From Verrucomicrobiota bacterium (GTDB taxonomy: Bacteria; Verrucomicrobiota; Verrucomicrobiia; Opitutales; UBA953): 64,000 nucleotides of DNA. The first letter of the stretch is position 1, and each line of letters begins with the position of its first letter. The stretch is taken from positions 124,001 through 188,000 of the forward strand of contig BJHS01000002.1 of the NCBI GenBank assembly GCA_014193315.1, in the 5' to 3' direction. The position numbers were made by a program, and so were the translations under genes. Below, piece by piece: positions 51,145 through 59,035 of the stretch. A model generated the notes under the pieces. It had not been told where the DNA came from, did no database searches, and was given only the letters and a program-made list of their open reading frames with translations.

Positions 51145-53178
51145 TCAGGAAAGTTCCGGGGCGGCGGCTTGCAGGCGGATGGACCAGCGGGCCACTTCCT
51201 CCAGTTCCGCGAGCGGGATCGGCGACGGGCCGCCCGTCCGGACCGCCGCGACGAAGGCGGCCAAGGCGGCCGCATGGCCTTTATCGGGTTCGCCGCCCCA
51301 GGCGGACCAGTCATGCCCGCGGAAGCCTTCGACTCGGAGCGAGCGCCAGTTGTCGAGGATGACGGTCCAGCCTTCGCCGGCGATGGTCAGCATCTCCTTG
51401 GGCGTCTCGACCGGCAGGTCGGTGAGGTAGTGCAAGTTCGCGTGATCCCCGTTCTCGAAGCGCAGCTCGAAGCGGCCCCCATCCTGCCCGTCGCGCCCCC
51501 GGGTCAACGCGCGCGCGGCGCTGACGGGACTTCCCGTGAGGTGGCGGAGCAAGTCGATGAAATGGCAGGCCTCGCCGACGATGCGGCCGCCGCCCACCGC
51601 GGGAGCGAGCGCCCAGTGGTCATCCGGCAAACGGCCCGCATTGATGGTTAAGGTGAAGGCCCGGTGACCCGGCTGGCGGGCAATCGCGGCACGGACGCGC
51701 GCGGTCAACGGCGCGAAGCGGCGATTGAAGCCGACCATCAGGATTCGGCCGGACTGCCGGGCCGCGGCGACCACGTCCGTGATGTCGGCTTCCGTCAGCG
51801 CGAGCGGCTTCTCGACCCAGGCATGCTTACCGGCCCGCAGCGCGGCTTGGGCCTCCGCGGCATGCCGATCGTGGCGGGTGGCGATCAGGACGGCGGCGAC
51901 CGCGGGATCGGCGAGTGCCCCGGCGATATCGGTGCTGGCGCGGACGGCCCCCGCTTGACGCGCGGCGAGGAGGGCGGTGGCGCCGCGAGCCGAAACCACC
52001 CAGGAGAGTTCCGGGCACGGCACGGCACGCGCCAGTGCGGGGAGCAAAGTGCGGGCGGCGAATTGCCCCGCGCCCACCAGGGCGAAGGTCCCGGCCGCCC
52101 GGGTCGCGGGACGCAACACCACCGTCCGTCCCTCGTCGCAGGTCGGCTCGTGGATGAGGACCTGACCATACGTCCCCGGCCGGCGCAAGTCGGCATACAA
52201 CTCGGCCGCCTCGGCGAACGGACGGCGCCACGAGATGAGCCGGGCGACGTCGAGCTGGCCCGTCGCCATCCACGCCAACACCTGATGGAAGTTGCCTTGG
52301 GCGGAAAACGGGTCGGTGGCGTCGGGCGCCCCGTAGGAATTCGAAACCTGCAGGCTGACTTCGCGCCGGTAGAAGTCGGCGCGGTCGAGCTGCATCCCCG
52401 TCACGCCGATGAGGACGACCTTGCCGTGCCGACGACAGACGCGGGCGGAGGCGTTGAGGGGTTCGCTCGACTCGCTCGCGGCGGTGACGAGGGCACCGGC
52501 GACGACCTGCCCCGCGGCGCCGGCGTCAGCCACGGAGCCGAAGGTGGTAGCCCCCGTCTCGCGGGCGAGGGCGCACTTCTCCGGATCGGGGTCAACCCCG
52601 ATGACCACACAACCCTGCGCTCGGAGAACGCGGACGGCCAGCTGGCCGATGAGGCCGAGCCCGACCACGAGGACGGGTTCGCCCGGCGACGCGGCCAAGA
52701 GACGCGCGCCTTGCAAGGCGATTGCGGCGAGCGGGGTGAGCGACGCCGACTCGTCCGCCACCCCGCGCGGAATCGGCGACACCCAACCCGCGGGGACCGA
52801 GACGACCTCGGCGTGGGGGCCGTTGGAAACCACGCGATCACCGGGCGAGAACCGAGGGTCGCCACCGCCATCGCGGACCACGCCGACCTGACAATATCCC
52901 AGCGGTAGGGGTTGGGCCAAGCGCCCGCGCACCGCCCGCCAAGTGGCCAGCCAACCTTCGGCCTTGACCTTGGCGAGCACCTGCCGGAATTTCTCCGGTT
53001 GCTGCCGCGCTTTCTGGAACCAATTCGCCCGTCCGAACTCGACGAGCATGCGTTCGGTCCCGAGCGAGACCGCGTTCACGGTCGTCGCGATTAGGACATG
53101 CCCCGGCCGCGGCCCGGGGGCGGGCACTTGAGCCAGTTCCGTCTGACCGGAATCAAGGTGTTGCAGGAGTTGTCGCAA
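51145..53178 (-). CDS. Bi-domain oxidoreductase: zinc-type alcohol dehydrogenase fused to Gfo/Idh/MocA
   Basis: A 677-residue fusion. Residues 1 to about 345 are an MDR/alcohol-dehydrogenase-like domain (PGHVLIATTVNAVSLGTERM, VLVVGLGLIGQLAVRVLRAQG, GVDPDPEKCALARETGATTFG). From about 360 a Gfo/Idh/MocA domain begins (FALVGAGQFAARTLLPALA, VLIATRHDRHAAEAQAALR, GKHAWVEKPLALTEADI). No frameshift separates the two parts, so the fusion is real, and proteins of this layout are known from polysaccharide loci. Catalytic zinc ligands of the MDR part are not evident. The substrate is likely a sugar or nucleotide sugar. Confidence 0.9.
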   Translation of the reverse strand: MRQLLQHLDSGQTELAQVPAPGPRPGHVLIATTVNAVSLGTERMLVEFGRANWFQKARQQPEKFRQVLAKVKAEGWLATWRAVRGRLAQPLPLGYCQVGVVRDGGGDPRFSPGDRVVSNGPHAEVVSVPAGWVSPIPRGVADESASLTPLAAIALQGARLLAASPGEPVLVVGLGLIGQLAVRVLRAQGCVVIGVDPDPEKCALARETGATTFGSVADAGAAGQVVAGALVTAASESSEPLNASARVCRRHGKVVLIGVTGMQLDRADFYRREVSLQVSNSYGAPDATDPFSAQGNFHQVLAWMATGQLDVARLISWRRPFAEAAELYADLRRPGTYGQVLIHEPTCDEGRTVVLRPATRAAGTFALVGAGQFAARTLLPALARAVPCPELSWVVSARGATALLAARQAGAVRASTDIAGALADPAVAAVLIATRHDRHAAEAQAALRAGKHAWVEKPLALTEADITDVVAAARQSGRILMVGFNRRFAPLTARVRAAIARQPGHRAFTLTINAGRLPDDHWALAPAVGGGRIVGEACHFIDLLRHLTGSPVSAARALTRGRDGQDGGRFELRFENGDHANLHYLTDLPVETPKEMLTIAGEGWTVILDNWRSLRVEGFRGHDWSAWGGEPDKGHAAALAAFVAAVRTGGPSPIPLAELEEVARWSIRLQAAAPELS

Positions 53179-53188
53179 AGGATGGGTT

Positions 53189-54865
53189 TCAGCGATCGCG
53201 GCGGTGCAAGGCGGACGACGACTGCTCGGTGAAAGCGGCCAGCGAGGCGACCACGAGGGCGAGGACGCAAAGCAGCGGCGTGAACCAGCACAGGAGGTCG
53301 AAGCCGGCGTGGAAGGCGAAAAGTAGCAACAAGCCCGCGAGGGGGAGCGCCTCCGGGTGCCCGCCTTCGCCGGCGGCGATGGCCCGACGGCCGACCCAAC
53401 CGAGGACCGCGAACAACGGAATCAACCCGAACCAACCCACCTCGGCGAGCAGCTGGAGCCAATCGTTATGCGCGTAGAGCGCCCGGACGCGCAAGCGCCC
53501 GCGGGTATCCTGCAACGCCTTCTCCTCGACCTGATAGACCGGGGAGACCCAGCGGTAGGAGCCGGCACCCCACCCCGTCCAAGGTTTGTCCATGGCCATC
53601 CGCCAAGTCGCCGCACGCAAGGGGGCCCGATCATCCGAGCCGGTGACACGATAACTTTCGGCCTTCCCGCGGATCTTATCCGCGAACTTCCCGAAGTCGG
53701 CGACCGCCGCGAAAATGAACCCGCTGGCGAGGAGCGACGCCGCGGTGGCCCACGCGCCGCGCCGCACCGCACCGTGCTCCCGGCTCATCCCGAACCATAA
53801 GGCCAACGGGGCGACGACCCCGAGGAGGCCGCCGACGACGAGGACCCCGCCGACGCTGTTGGTGAGCAAAGTGAAGAAGGCCAGCATCACCGCCGCGAAC
53901 GCCGCCAGTAGGTGCGGGCCGCCGCGGACGGCGACCTCCCCAGCGCGACGCAGGTGCCAGAAGCCCAAAGCGAGCGCGAGCCCGACGTTGAGGTATAGGT
54001 AGACCCCGGCGTGGTTGCGATTGATGAACGTGCCGTAGACCTGGGCTTCGGACGGGATCTTGAATCCAAGGATCTCGCCCCACGTCGGTTGATTCAGGTA
54101 GCCCCAAAGCGCGAAGACCATCGCGGTGACGACCGAAACCCAGGCCAGGGCCACTAGGACGCGGCGGCGCAGGCCGGCGGACCGGAACGCGCAGAGCAAC
54201 AACCACGGCCCGCCTAAGATCATGAGCAACCGCCAGCCATTCATGGCGCCCGGATCAACCTCGTCCGAGCGCAAGGGCGCGCGCAGGCCGGAAGGCAGCC
54301 AGGCCAGCGGTCGCTCCGGGACGATCCGCCAGAACAAATCGCGTTCGACCACGGTGCCGTAGGCGTTCCCGACCTGCACCGCGACGTAGAGCGCAAACGC
54401 TAGACCAGCCCAGAAAGGAACGCAGCGACGTAAGCGCCGCCAAGCCTCCGCCGAAACCCGCTCCGCCCCGAGGAGGCCGAACGCCAACGCTTGGCCGACC
54501 AAAGCCGCCACGGGGAACGCGAGCGCTTCGAGCCAAGGGTTATTGGCGATGCCGTAAACCGACGGGACAAACGGCAGCAACCCCGGCTCATCGCTCCCAT
54601 GCAGGGACCGCTCGGTAAGGAACCAGGCGACCACCAACCAAAGCAGCCAAAGTCCCGCGGCCACGAGCTGCGTCCGGCGACCGCCCCATGCGGCGAGGAA
54701 GACGGCGACCCCGAGGCCGAAGGTCGCGGCCACGACCCAGAAGACGACCCCGCCCCAACCCCACGGCGCCAAGGCCAGCATCACGGCAGCGATGGCCGCC
54801 ACCGCCCGCTCGCGGGAAGTGAAGGCGCCGGAACGGACGCTCGAAGGGGTCGCGGGCACGGGCAT
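53189..54865 (-). CDS. O-antigen ligase family membrane protein (WaaL/Wzy_C-like)
   Basis: A 558-residue polytopic membrane protein with about twelve hydrophobic spans. The family features are IPSEAQVYGTFINRNHAGVYLYLNVGLAL (NRNHxAxYL motif), WRMAMDKPWTGWGAGSYRWVSPVY and YAHNDWLQLLAEVGWFGLIPLF. These belong to the periplasmic loop of O-antigen ligases and Wzy_C polymerases. It could ligate the polymer to lipid A-core or to another acceptor. I use the ATG at 54865; a GTG one codon upstream is an equal alternative. It lies between kdsD and the bi-domain oxidoreductase. Confidence 0.85.
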   Translation of the reverse strand: MPVPATPSSVRSGAFTSRERAVAAIAAVMLALAPWGWGGVVFWVVAATFGLGVAVFLAAWGGRRTQLVAAGLWLLWLVVAWFLTERSLHGSDEPGLLPFVPSVYGIANNPWLEALAFPVAALVGQALAFGLLGAERVSAEAWRRLRRCVPFWAGLAFALYVAVQVGNAYGTVVERDLFWRIVPERPLAWLPSGLRAPLRSDEVDPGAMNGWRLLMILGGPWLLLCAFRSAGLRRRVLVALAWVSVVTAMVFALWGYLNQPTWGEILGFKIPSEAQVYGTFINRNHAGVYLYLNVGLALALGFWHLRRAGEVAVRGGPHLLAAFAAVMLAFFTLLTNSVGGVLVVGGLLGVVAPLALWFGMSREHGAVRRGAWATAASLLASGFIFAAVADFGKFADKIRGKAESYRVTGSDDRAPLRAATWRMAMDKPWTGWGAGSYRWVSPVYQVEEKALQDTRGRLRVRALYAHNDWLQLLAEVGWFGLIPLFAVLGWVGRRAIAAGEGGHPEALPLAGLLLLFAFHAGFDLLCWFTPLLCVLALVVASLAAFTEQSSSALHRRDR

Positions 54866-54868
54866 CAC

Positions 54869-55843
54869 TTAGACGATGCCCGCTTGGTAGATGTCGTGAA
54901 TCCGTAGCAAGCCTAGGCAGCGAGCCGAATCCGGCGCCGTCACCGGCAGGACGGAAATCTGGGATGGCCGATCTTCCATGATCCGGGCCGCTTCGCCGAG
55001 CGGCATGGCGGCATGGGCGCGGATCGGATTCTTCGTCATGATGTCGGCTGCCGTCGCGGTGTTGAGGTCGACCCCGCGGCTGAGCGCCCGACGCAGGTCG
55101 CCATCCGTGATCAGGCCGGCGAGCGTGCCGTCCGGCTGCAGGATACAGGCGGCACCGAGCGGGAACTGCGTCATGGCGATCACCGTCGCGCGCAACGAGG
55201 CGGTCGGCGCGACCTGGGCGCAACGCTCCAAGGGTTGCAGCGCTTCGCCGACGGTGAGCAGGAGGTTACGCCCCAGCTGCCCGGCAGGATGGAACCGGGC
55301 GAAGTCCGCGGCTTGGAAGCCTCGCTGGGTCATGAGAGCGGCGGCCAGGGCGTCGCCCAACGCTAAGGTCAGGAGCGCGCTGGTCGTGGGCACCAGCCCG
55401 AGCGGGTCGGCCTCGGGCCGGGCGCCGATGTCGAGCACCACGTCGGCCTGCGTGGCCAGCGGCGACTGCAGGTTGCCGACGATGGCGATCAAGGGGGACT
55501 TGAACCCGCGGAGCACCGGGATCAACCGGACCAGTTCGGCGGTCGAGCCCGAGCGGGAAAGCAGGATCACGGGGTCGCCCGGCTGGAGAATGCCGAGGTC
55601 GCCGTGGACCGCATCGGCCGCATGCAGGAAAATCGCCGGGGTACCGGTGCTGCACAGGGTCGCCGCGATCTTCTGCCCGATGAGGCCGGATTTACCGACG
55701 CCGCACAGGACGACCTTGCCGGGGTGAGCGGCGATGAGATCGACGGCGTGCGTGAAGGAGCCATCGAGGCGGGTGGCGAGTTCACCGAGGGCCGCGGCCT
55801 CGGCTTGCAATAAGGCGCGGGCGGAGTGGAGGGGAGTGGTCAT
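54869..55843 (-). CDS. kdsD: D-arabinose 5-phosphate isomerase (Kdo pathway)
   Basis: A 324-residue SIS-domain protein with two CBS domains. The SIS part has VVLCGVGKSGLIGQKIAATL, FLHAADAVHGDLGI and ILLSRSGSTAELVRLIPVL. The CBS part starts at about residue 205 (AALQPLER... through AADIMTKNPIRAHAAM and ITDGDLRRALSRG). KdsD turns ribulose 5-phosphate into arabinose 5-phosphate for Kdo. The start at MTTPLHSARALL is used; the frame to 55909 would translate a dispersed repeat. It is likely the first gene of the large operon or follows kdsB across a 176-bp spacer. Confidence 0.94.
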   Translation of the reverse strand: MTTPLHSARALLQAEAAALGELATRLDGSFTHAVDLIAAHPGKVVLCGVGKSGLIGQKIAATLCSTGTPAIFLHAADAVHGDLGILQPGDPVILLSRSGSTAELVRLIPVLRGFKSPLIAIVGNLQSPLATQADVVLDIGARPEADPLGLVPTTSALLTLALGDALAAALMTQRGFQAADFARFHPAGQLGRNLLLTVGEALQPLERCAQVAPTASLRATVIAMTQFPLGAACILQPDGTLAGLITDGDLRRALSRGVDLNTATAADIMTKNPIRAHAAMPLGEAARIMEDRPSQISVLPVTAPDSARCLGLLRIHDIYQAGIV

Positions 55844-55856
55844 GGAAGTCAGTGAT

Positions 55857-55890
55857 GGTTGATCGGTTGAATCGTTGGCCGGTTGGCCAG
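55857..55890 (+). repeat. Dispersed GTTGATCGG/TTGGCCAG repeat, copy 4
   Basis: GGTTGATCGGTTGAATCG is followed by TTGGCCGGTTGGCCAG, combining both halves of the family in one continuous block. It lies in the 176-bp space between kdsB and kdsD, 14 bp upstream of the kdsD start. Confidence 0.65.
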
Positions 55891-55934
55891 AGGAGGAAAA
55901 GAGCGGCAACCCAGACGCGGGTTGATTTGAAGCG

Positions 55935-55950
55935 AAGCCGACTTCGGCTT
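55935..55950. other. Hairpin in the kdsB-kdsD spacer
   Basis: AAGCCG-ACTT-CGGCTT is a perfect 6-bp stem with a 4-base loop, midway in the spacer. It has no T run on either side, so it is not a convincing intrinsic terminator. It may be an attenuation or RNA-processing element. The rest of the spacer holds repeat copies 4 and 5. Confidence 0.35.
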
Positions 55951-55982
55951 GTCCGGCACTTAGCGGCGATTTTGCATCGTCA

Positions 55983-56010
55983 TCAAGTCAACGGGCCAAC
56001 TGGTCAACCC
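55983..56010 (-). repeat. Dispersed repeat, copy 5, inverted relative to copy 4
   Basis: On the minus strand this reads GGGTTGACCAGTTGGCCCG and then TTGACTTGA, related to the repeat family at a lower identity. Together with copy 4 it makes an inverted pair flanking the hairpin at 55935-55950. It ends 10 bp beyond the kdsB stop. Confidence 0.4.
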
Positions 56011-56019
56011 GCCGCGCAA

Positions 56020-56748
56020 TCACACCATCTTCCGGGCGACCTCGAGGTCTTCCGGGGTGTCGATGGCGACGGGGTGGTAGTCGGTCACGACCGTCTGGAA
56101 CGTCTGGCCGTGGGCGAGAAAGCGCAGTTGCTCGAGCGACTCGGTAGCCTCCAATTCGGTCGGCGTCAATTGGGCGTAGCCGGCGAGCGTGGCGCGGTCG
56201 TAACCGTAGACCCCGATGTGCACCCAGTAATCGCGCCGGGCGACCCATTCGGCCGGGTCGACCCCGCGCAGATGCGGGATCGGGCTCCGCGAGAAGTAGA
56301 TGGCCGCGCCGTTCTCGGCCCGGACGACTTTGACGACGCTGGCCGCGTGGAGCCGCTCAGCGGTGGCGATGCGCGAGACGGCGGTGACCAAGGGGCAACG
56401 CGTCTCCTTCCAGCGGGTGATGAGGCCATCCAGCAACTCGGGCTGGATGAACGGCTCGTCGCCCTGCACGTTAAGGAAGAACTCCCCGGGCAGCTGGTCG
56501 ATGACGCTGGCCATGCGGGCCGTGCCGGAGGGACAGGCCGGATCCGTCATCAAGACCTCAGCGCCAAAGCCTCGCGCGATACCAGCGACCTCCTCGGAAT
56601 CAGTAAGCAAGACGACGCGATCGGCCTGACGGACCTGGCGGGCGCGCTCCCAGACGTGCTGGACGACGGGCTTACCACCAAGATCGAGCACGACCTTGCG
56701 GGGGAGCCGCGTGGAGGCGAGGCGGGCGGGGATGCAGAGGGTGACCAT
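56020..56748 (-). CDS. kdsB: 3-deoxy-manno-octulosonate cytidylyltransferase
   Basis: A 242-residue CMP-Kdo synthetase, which activates Kdo for lipopolysaccharide. Motifs: VTLCIPARLASTRLPRKVVLDLG, VVQHVWERARQV, VLMTDPACPSGTARMASVID, FFLNVQGDEPFIQPELLDGLI, YFSRSPIPHLRG and LEQLRFLAHGQTF. Length is normal. Its product with KdsD points to a Kdo-containing outer membrane glycolipid. kdsA and kdsC are not in the window. The start is 115 bp from the end of the GbsR-type regulator gene. Confidence 0.96.
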   Translation of the reverse strand: MVTLCIPARLASTRLPRKVVLDLGGKPVVQHVWERARQVRQADRVVLLTDSEEVAGIARGFGAEVLMTDPACPSGTARMASVIDQLPGEFFLNVQGDEPFIQPELLDGLITRWKETRCPLVTAVSRIATAERLHAASVVKVVRAENGAAIYFSRSPIPHLRGVDPAEWVARRDYWVHIGVYGYDRATLAGYAQLTPTELEATESLEQLRFLAHGQTFQTVVTDYHPVAIDTPEDLEVARKMV

Positions 56749-56863
56749 GGGAAAGTGGGGGCGGGAAAATCGCGAAAGGCGGGCAGGCTACCGCCCGTGG
56801 CGGCGCTGGGGGCCGACACGTACGGTGAGGAATGGACTGTCTGCCGGTCACCCGGCGAAAGCG

Positions 56864-57391
56864 TTAAGACCCCTTGGGCGGGGGGAGCATCAAGGGGAAG
56901 AGCTCGAGGGCGCGGGTGTTCCAGCGCTTGAGTCGGCTCAACCTTTCGATGACTTCCGGGGAGGACCTGGTGACCTCGGCGCCCTCCAGCACCCGTTGCA
57001 GGACGGGCGTGGAGTGTTGCAGGGCTGGGAGGACTTGGCTCCGGATGAGGTTGACCAAGGAAGCGGCGAGGGAGGGGGTCGGTTGCCAACGCTCACGGCG
57101 AGCCCCTTTGGCTTTGACGGAGAGGATCATCTCGTGGTCCCTAAGGAACTTAAGTCCCTGACTGACAGACCCTTTGCTCATTTTAAGGCGGGCCTGGACC
57201 TGATCGAAGTCCAGGGGATGTTCCGCCCCATAGAGCAGGGCGTAGATTTGGGCGACGGAGCGCGGCACCCCTAAAATCCCGGCCATCCGGACAAAGAAAT
57301 CGGACAGCTCCTGCTCATGGGAAGGGAGCCCAAGCGGGGGTCGGGCCCGGCGGGGGCGAGCCGACAGGGGTTTCTTGGAGGGCGGCGTCAT
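56864..57391 (-). CDS. GbsR/MarR-type winged-helix transcriptional regulator
   Basis: A 175-residue DNA-binding protein. Residues ~28-110 hold a winged helix: SVAQIYALLYGAEHPLDFDQVQARLKMSKGSVSQGLKFLRD, quoted here as family-typical PLDFDQVQARLKMSKGSVSQ, where the recognition helix is KGSVSQGLKFL. The opening EQELSDFFVRMAGILGVPRS is also typical of GbsR-group proteins. The N-terminal ~25 residues are basic (SARPRRARPP). It lies just upstream of kdsB and the polysaccharide operon on the same strand and faces an inverted repeat in its own promoter region, so it probably regulates itself and perhaps the operon. Confidence 0.82.
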   Translation of the reverse strand: MTPPSKKPLSARPRRARPPLGLPSHEQELSDFFVRMAGILGVPRSVAQIYALLYGAEHPLDFDQVQARLKMSKGSVSQGLKFLRDHEMILSVKAKGARRERWQPTPSLAASLVNLIRSQVLPALQHSTPVLQRVLEGAEVTRSSPEVIERLSRLKRWNTRALELFPLMLPPPKGS

Positions 57392-57420
57392 CGATGCTTC
57401 CGGGGGCAGGACCTCTATGT

Positions 57421-57436
57421 TTCAATAATTTTTGAA
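57421..57436. promoter_or_regulatory. Inverted repeat TTCAA-N6-TTGAA between GbsR-type gene and Gfo/Idh gene
   Basis: TTCAATAATTTTTGAA is a 5-bp inverted repeat with an A/T-only spacer inside very GC-rich DNA. It lies 30 bp upstream of the regulator's start and about 107 bp upstream of the divergent oxidoreductase ATG. It could be an operator, a promoter -10 region, or both. No second copy was found upstream of kdsB or kdsD. Confidence 0.4.
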
Positions 57437-57542
57437 CTATGGCAAGGGGGTTCTGCCGGATTGGGGTGTTTTACCTGAAGGAGCACCCCCTTGGCATCCA
57501 CTTGCAAGGGCGCCTTCCCCCTCCCTACCCTGCCCCACCCCC

Positions 57543-58808
57543 ATGCGCCGTCTTACCTTGGCTTTTTGCGGATGTGGCTCCCGAGCGCGGACCTACGCAG
57601 GGATCGCAGCCGGCATGCCGGACCAATTCTCACTGGTGGCCGCCGCCGATCCAGTGGCGGCGCGGGTCGACGTCATCCGGGGTCATGCCGGCGGCCAAGC
57701 TGACTTCCGGACCTACCCCTCGGCGGAAGCCATGTTCGCCGCCGGCAAGCCAGCCGATGTGGTGGTCATCGCCACCCAAGACGCCCAACACCGCGCCCAT
57801 GCGATCCAGGCGATGGAGCTCGGCTGCGACCTGCTCCTCGAGAAGCCGATCGCCCATCGGCTCGACGACACCTTGGCCGTGCGGGACGCCGCCCGCCGCC
57901 TCGGTCGGCGCGTGGTGGTCTGCCATGTCCTCCGCTACACGCCGTTCTACGCCCGCGTGCAGGCGTTGCTTCGGTCCGGGGCGATCGGCGAAATCGTCTC
58001 GGCCAATTTCATCGAGGGGGTCCAGCCCTGGCATCAGGCCCACTCCTTTGTCCGCGGGCACTGGTCCGTGGCAGCCACCTCCTCTCCGATGATCCTGGCC
58101 AAGAGCTGCCACGACATGGACCTGCTCGCCTGGTTGCTCGACCGGCCCTGCGAAGCCATTTCATCCCACGGGGCATTGACGCATTTCACCGCGGCCCAGG
58201 CGCCCGACGGCGCGCCCCCGCGCTGCACCGATGGCTGCCCGGCGGCGGCGACGTGCCGCTACGACGCCCATCTCTACGCGAAGCCGGAAGGCCGACGCTG
58301 GCTGGCGATGGTCTTTGACCGAGCCAAGGAAGCCAGCGATGCGGAAATCTTCGACTGGCTCCGGACGAGCCGGTGGGGCCGGTGTGCCTACCGTTGCGAC
58401 AACGACGTGGTCGACCATCAGGTGATCGCCGCCCGCTTCGCCGGCGCGGTGACCGCGACGTTCACGATGACGGCTTTCGACGAAGGTCGGCACCTGGAGA
58501 TTTTCGGGACCGAAGGTGTCCTCCGCGGCGGGGCCTTCGTGAAGAAGCAGTTGGGCTACGACCTTGTCCTCACGCGCCACGGTTGGCAGCAGGAGCCAGA
58601 AAAGATCTCGGTCGAGACCCCGACCCAAGGCTACGCCGGTCACGGCGGGGGCGACCATGGCCTCATGCACACCCTCCACGCGGACCTGACTTGCCCGGAC
58701 CCGACGGCGATGCGCTCCTCGCTCGAGGTCTCGATGCAAAGCCACCTCATGGCCTTCGCGGCCGAGGAGTCTCGCCGCTCAGGTCAGACCGTAACCTTGG
58801 CGGTCTGA
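57543..58808 (+). CDS. Gfo/Idh/MocA family oxidoreductase
   Basis: A 421-residue NAD(P)-dependent oxidoreductase. The Rossmann loop is LAFCGCGSRARTYAGIAAG and the family EKP motif is DLLLEKPIAHRLDDTLAV. The substrate domain has VCHVLRYTPFYARVQALLRSG and SSPMILAKSCHDMDLLAWLL. A short Cys-containing section CTDGCPAAATCRYDAHLY could bind a metal. Such proteins with C-x3-C-x4-C spacing are frequent in Verrucomicrobia/Bacteroidetes-like genomes. ATG 57543 is chosen over the frame starting 57432, which would read through the promoter. Substrate unknown. Confidence 0.88.
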   Translation: MRRLTLAFCGCGSRARTYAGIAAGMPDQFSLVAAADPVAARVDVIRGHAGGQADFRTYPSAEAMFAAGKPADVVVIATQDAQHRAHAIQAMELGCDLLLEKPIAHRLDDTLAVRDAARRLGRRVVVCHVLRYTPFYARVQALLRSGAIGEIVSANFIEGVQPWHQAHSFVRGHWSVAATSSPMILAKSCHDMDLLAWLLDRPCEAISSHGALTHFTAAQAPDGAPPRCTDGCPAAATCRYDAHLYAKPEGRRWLAMVFDRAKEASDAEIFDWLRTSRWGRCAYRCDNDVVDHQVIAARFAGAVTATFTMTAFDEGRHLEIFGTEGVLRGGAFVKKQLGYDLVLTRHGWQQEPEKISVETPTQGYAGHGGGDHGLMHTLHADLTCPDPTAMRSSLEVSMQSHLMAFAAEESRRSGQTVTLAV

Positions 58809-58833
58809 CGGTTGCCGCGAAAATTGTCCACCG

Positions 58834-58911
58834 TGGCGCCCCCTTGGGGATTCGAACCCCAGTTACTTCGATGAAAACGAGGTGTCCTGGACCGGGCTAG
58901 ACGAAGGGGGC
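58834..58911 (-). tRNA. tRNA-Glu (anticodon TTC)
   Basis: Read on the minus strand the cloverleaf begins GCCCCCT and ends AGGGGGC, then discriminator G and an encoded CCA. The D-arm TCGTCTAGCCCGGTCCAGGA and the T-loop GGGGTTCGAATCCCC are standard. The anticodon loop is TTTTCAT, giving TTC and hence glutamate. The anticodon stem CCTCG/CGAAG has one C-A mismatch at its second pair (positions 28-42), the only irregularity. It lies 25 bp after the oxidoreductase stop on the opposite strand. Confidence 0.93.
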
Positions 58912-58974
58912 GGACGGTGGAAGAGCCGAAGTTAGGAACGAGGGTGCCTTGGTCAAGGTTTTTGGGCTGGGATC

Positions 58975-59007
58975 AAAAAAGGGCGGCGACCCGTCGGATT
59001 GCCGCCC
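58975..59007 (-). terminator. Rho-independent terminator of the autotransporter gene
   Basis: A 7-bp stem GGGCGGC (58981-58987) / GCCGCCC (59001-59007) closes a 13-base loop. Read on the minus strand it is followed by six T residues (58980-58975). It lies 29 bp beyond the autotransporter stop codon and separates that gene from tRNA-Glu. Confidence 0.88.
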
Positions 59008-59035
59008 CGTTTGGGCGAATCTGGACCTTTTAGGC

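Noticed and set aside
55844-55909. An N-terminal extension of KdsD by 22 residues.
   Set aside because: It would translate a dispersed repeat element, and known KdsD proteins start near MTTPLHSAR-like sequence.
28319-56748. A capsule or exopolysaccharide export locus with Wza/Wzc.
   Set aside because: No outer-membrane Wza-like exporter or Wzc-like tyrosine kinase gene is present. The Wzx/Wzy-like/WaaL-like and Kdo genes fit an O-antigen-like polymer better, though export genes could be elsewhere.
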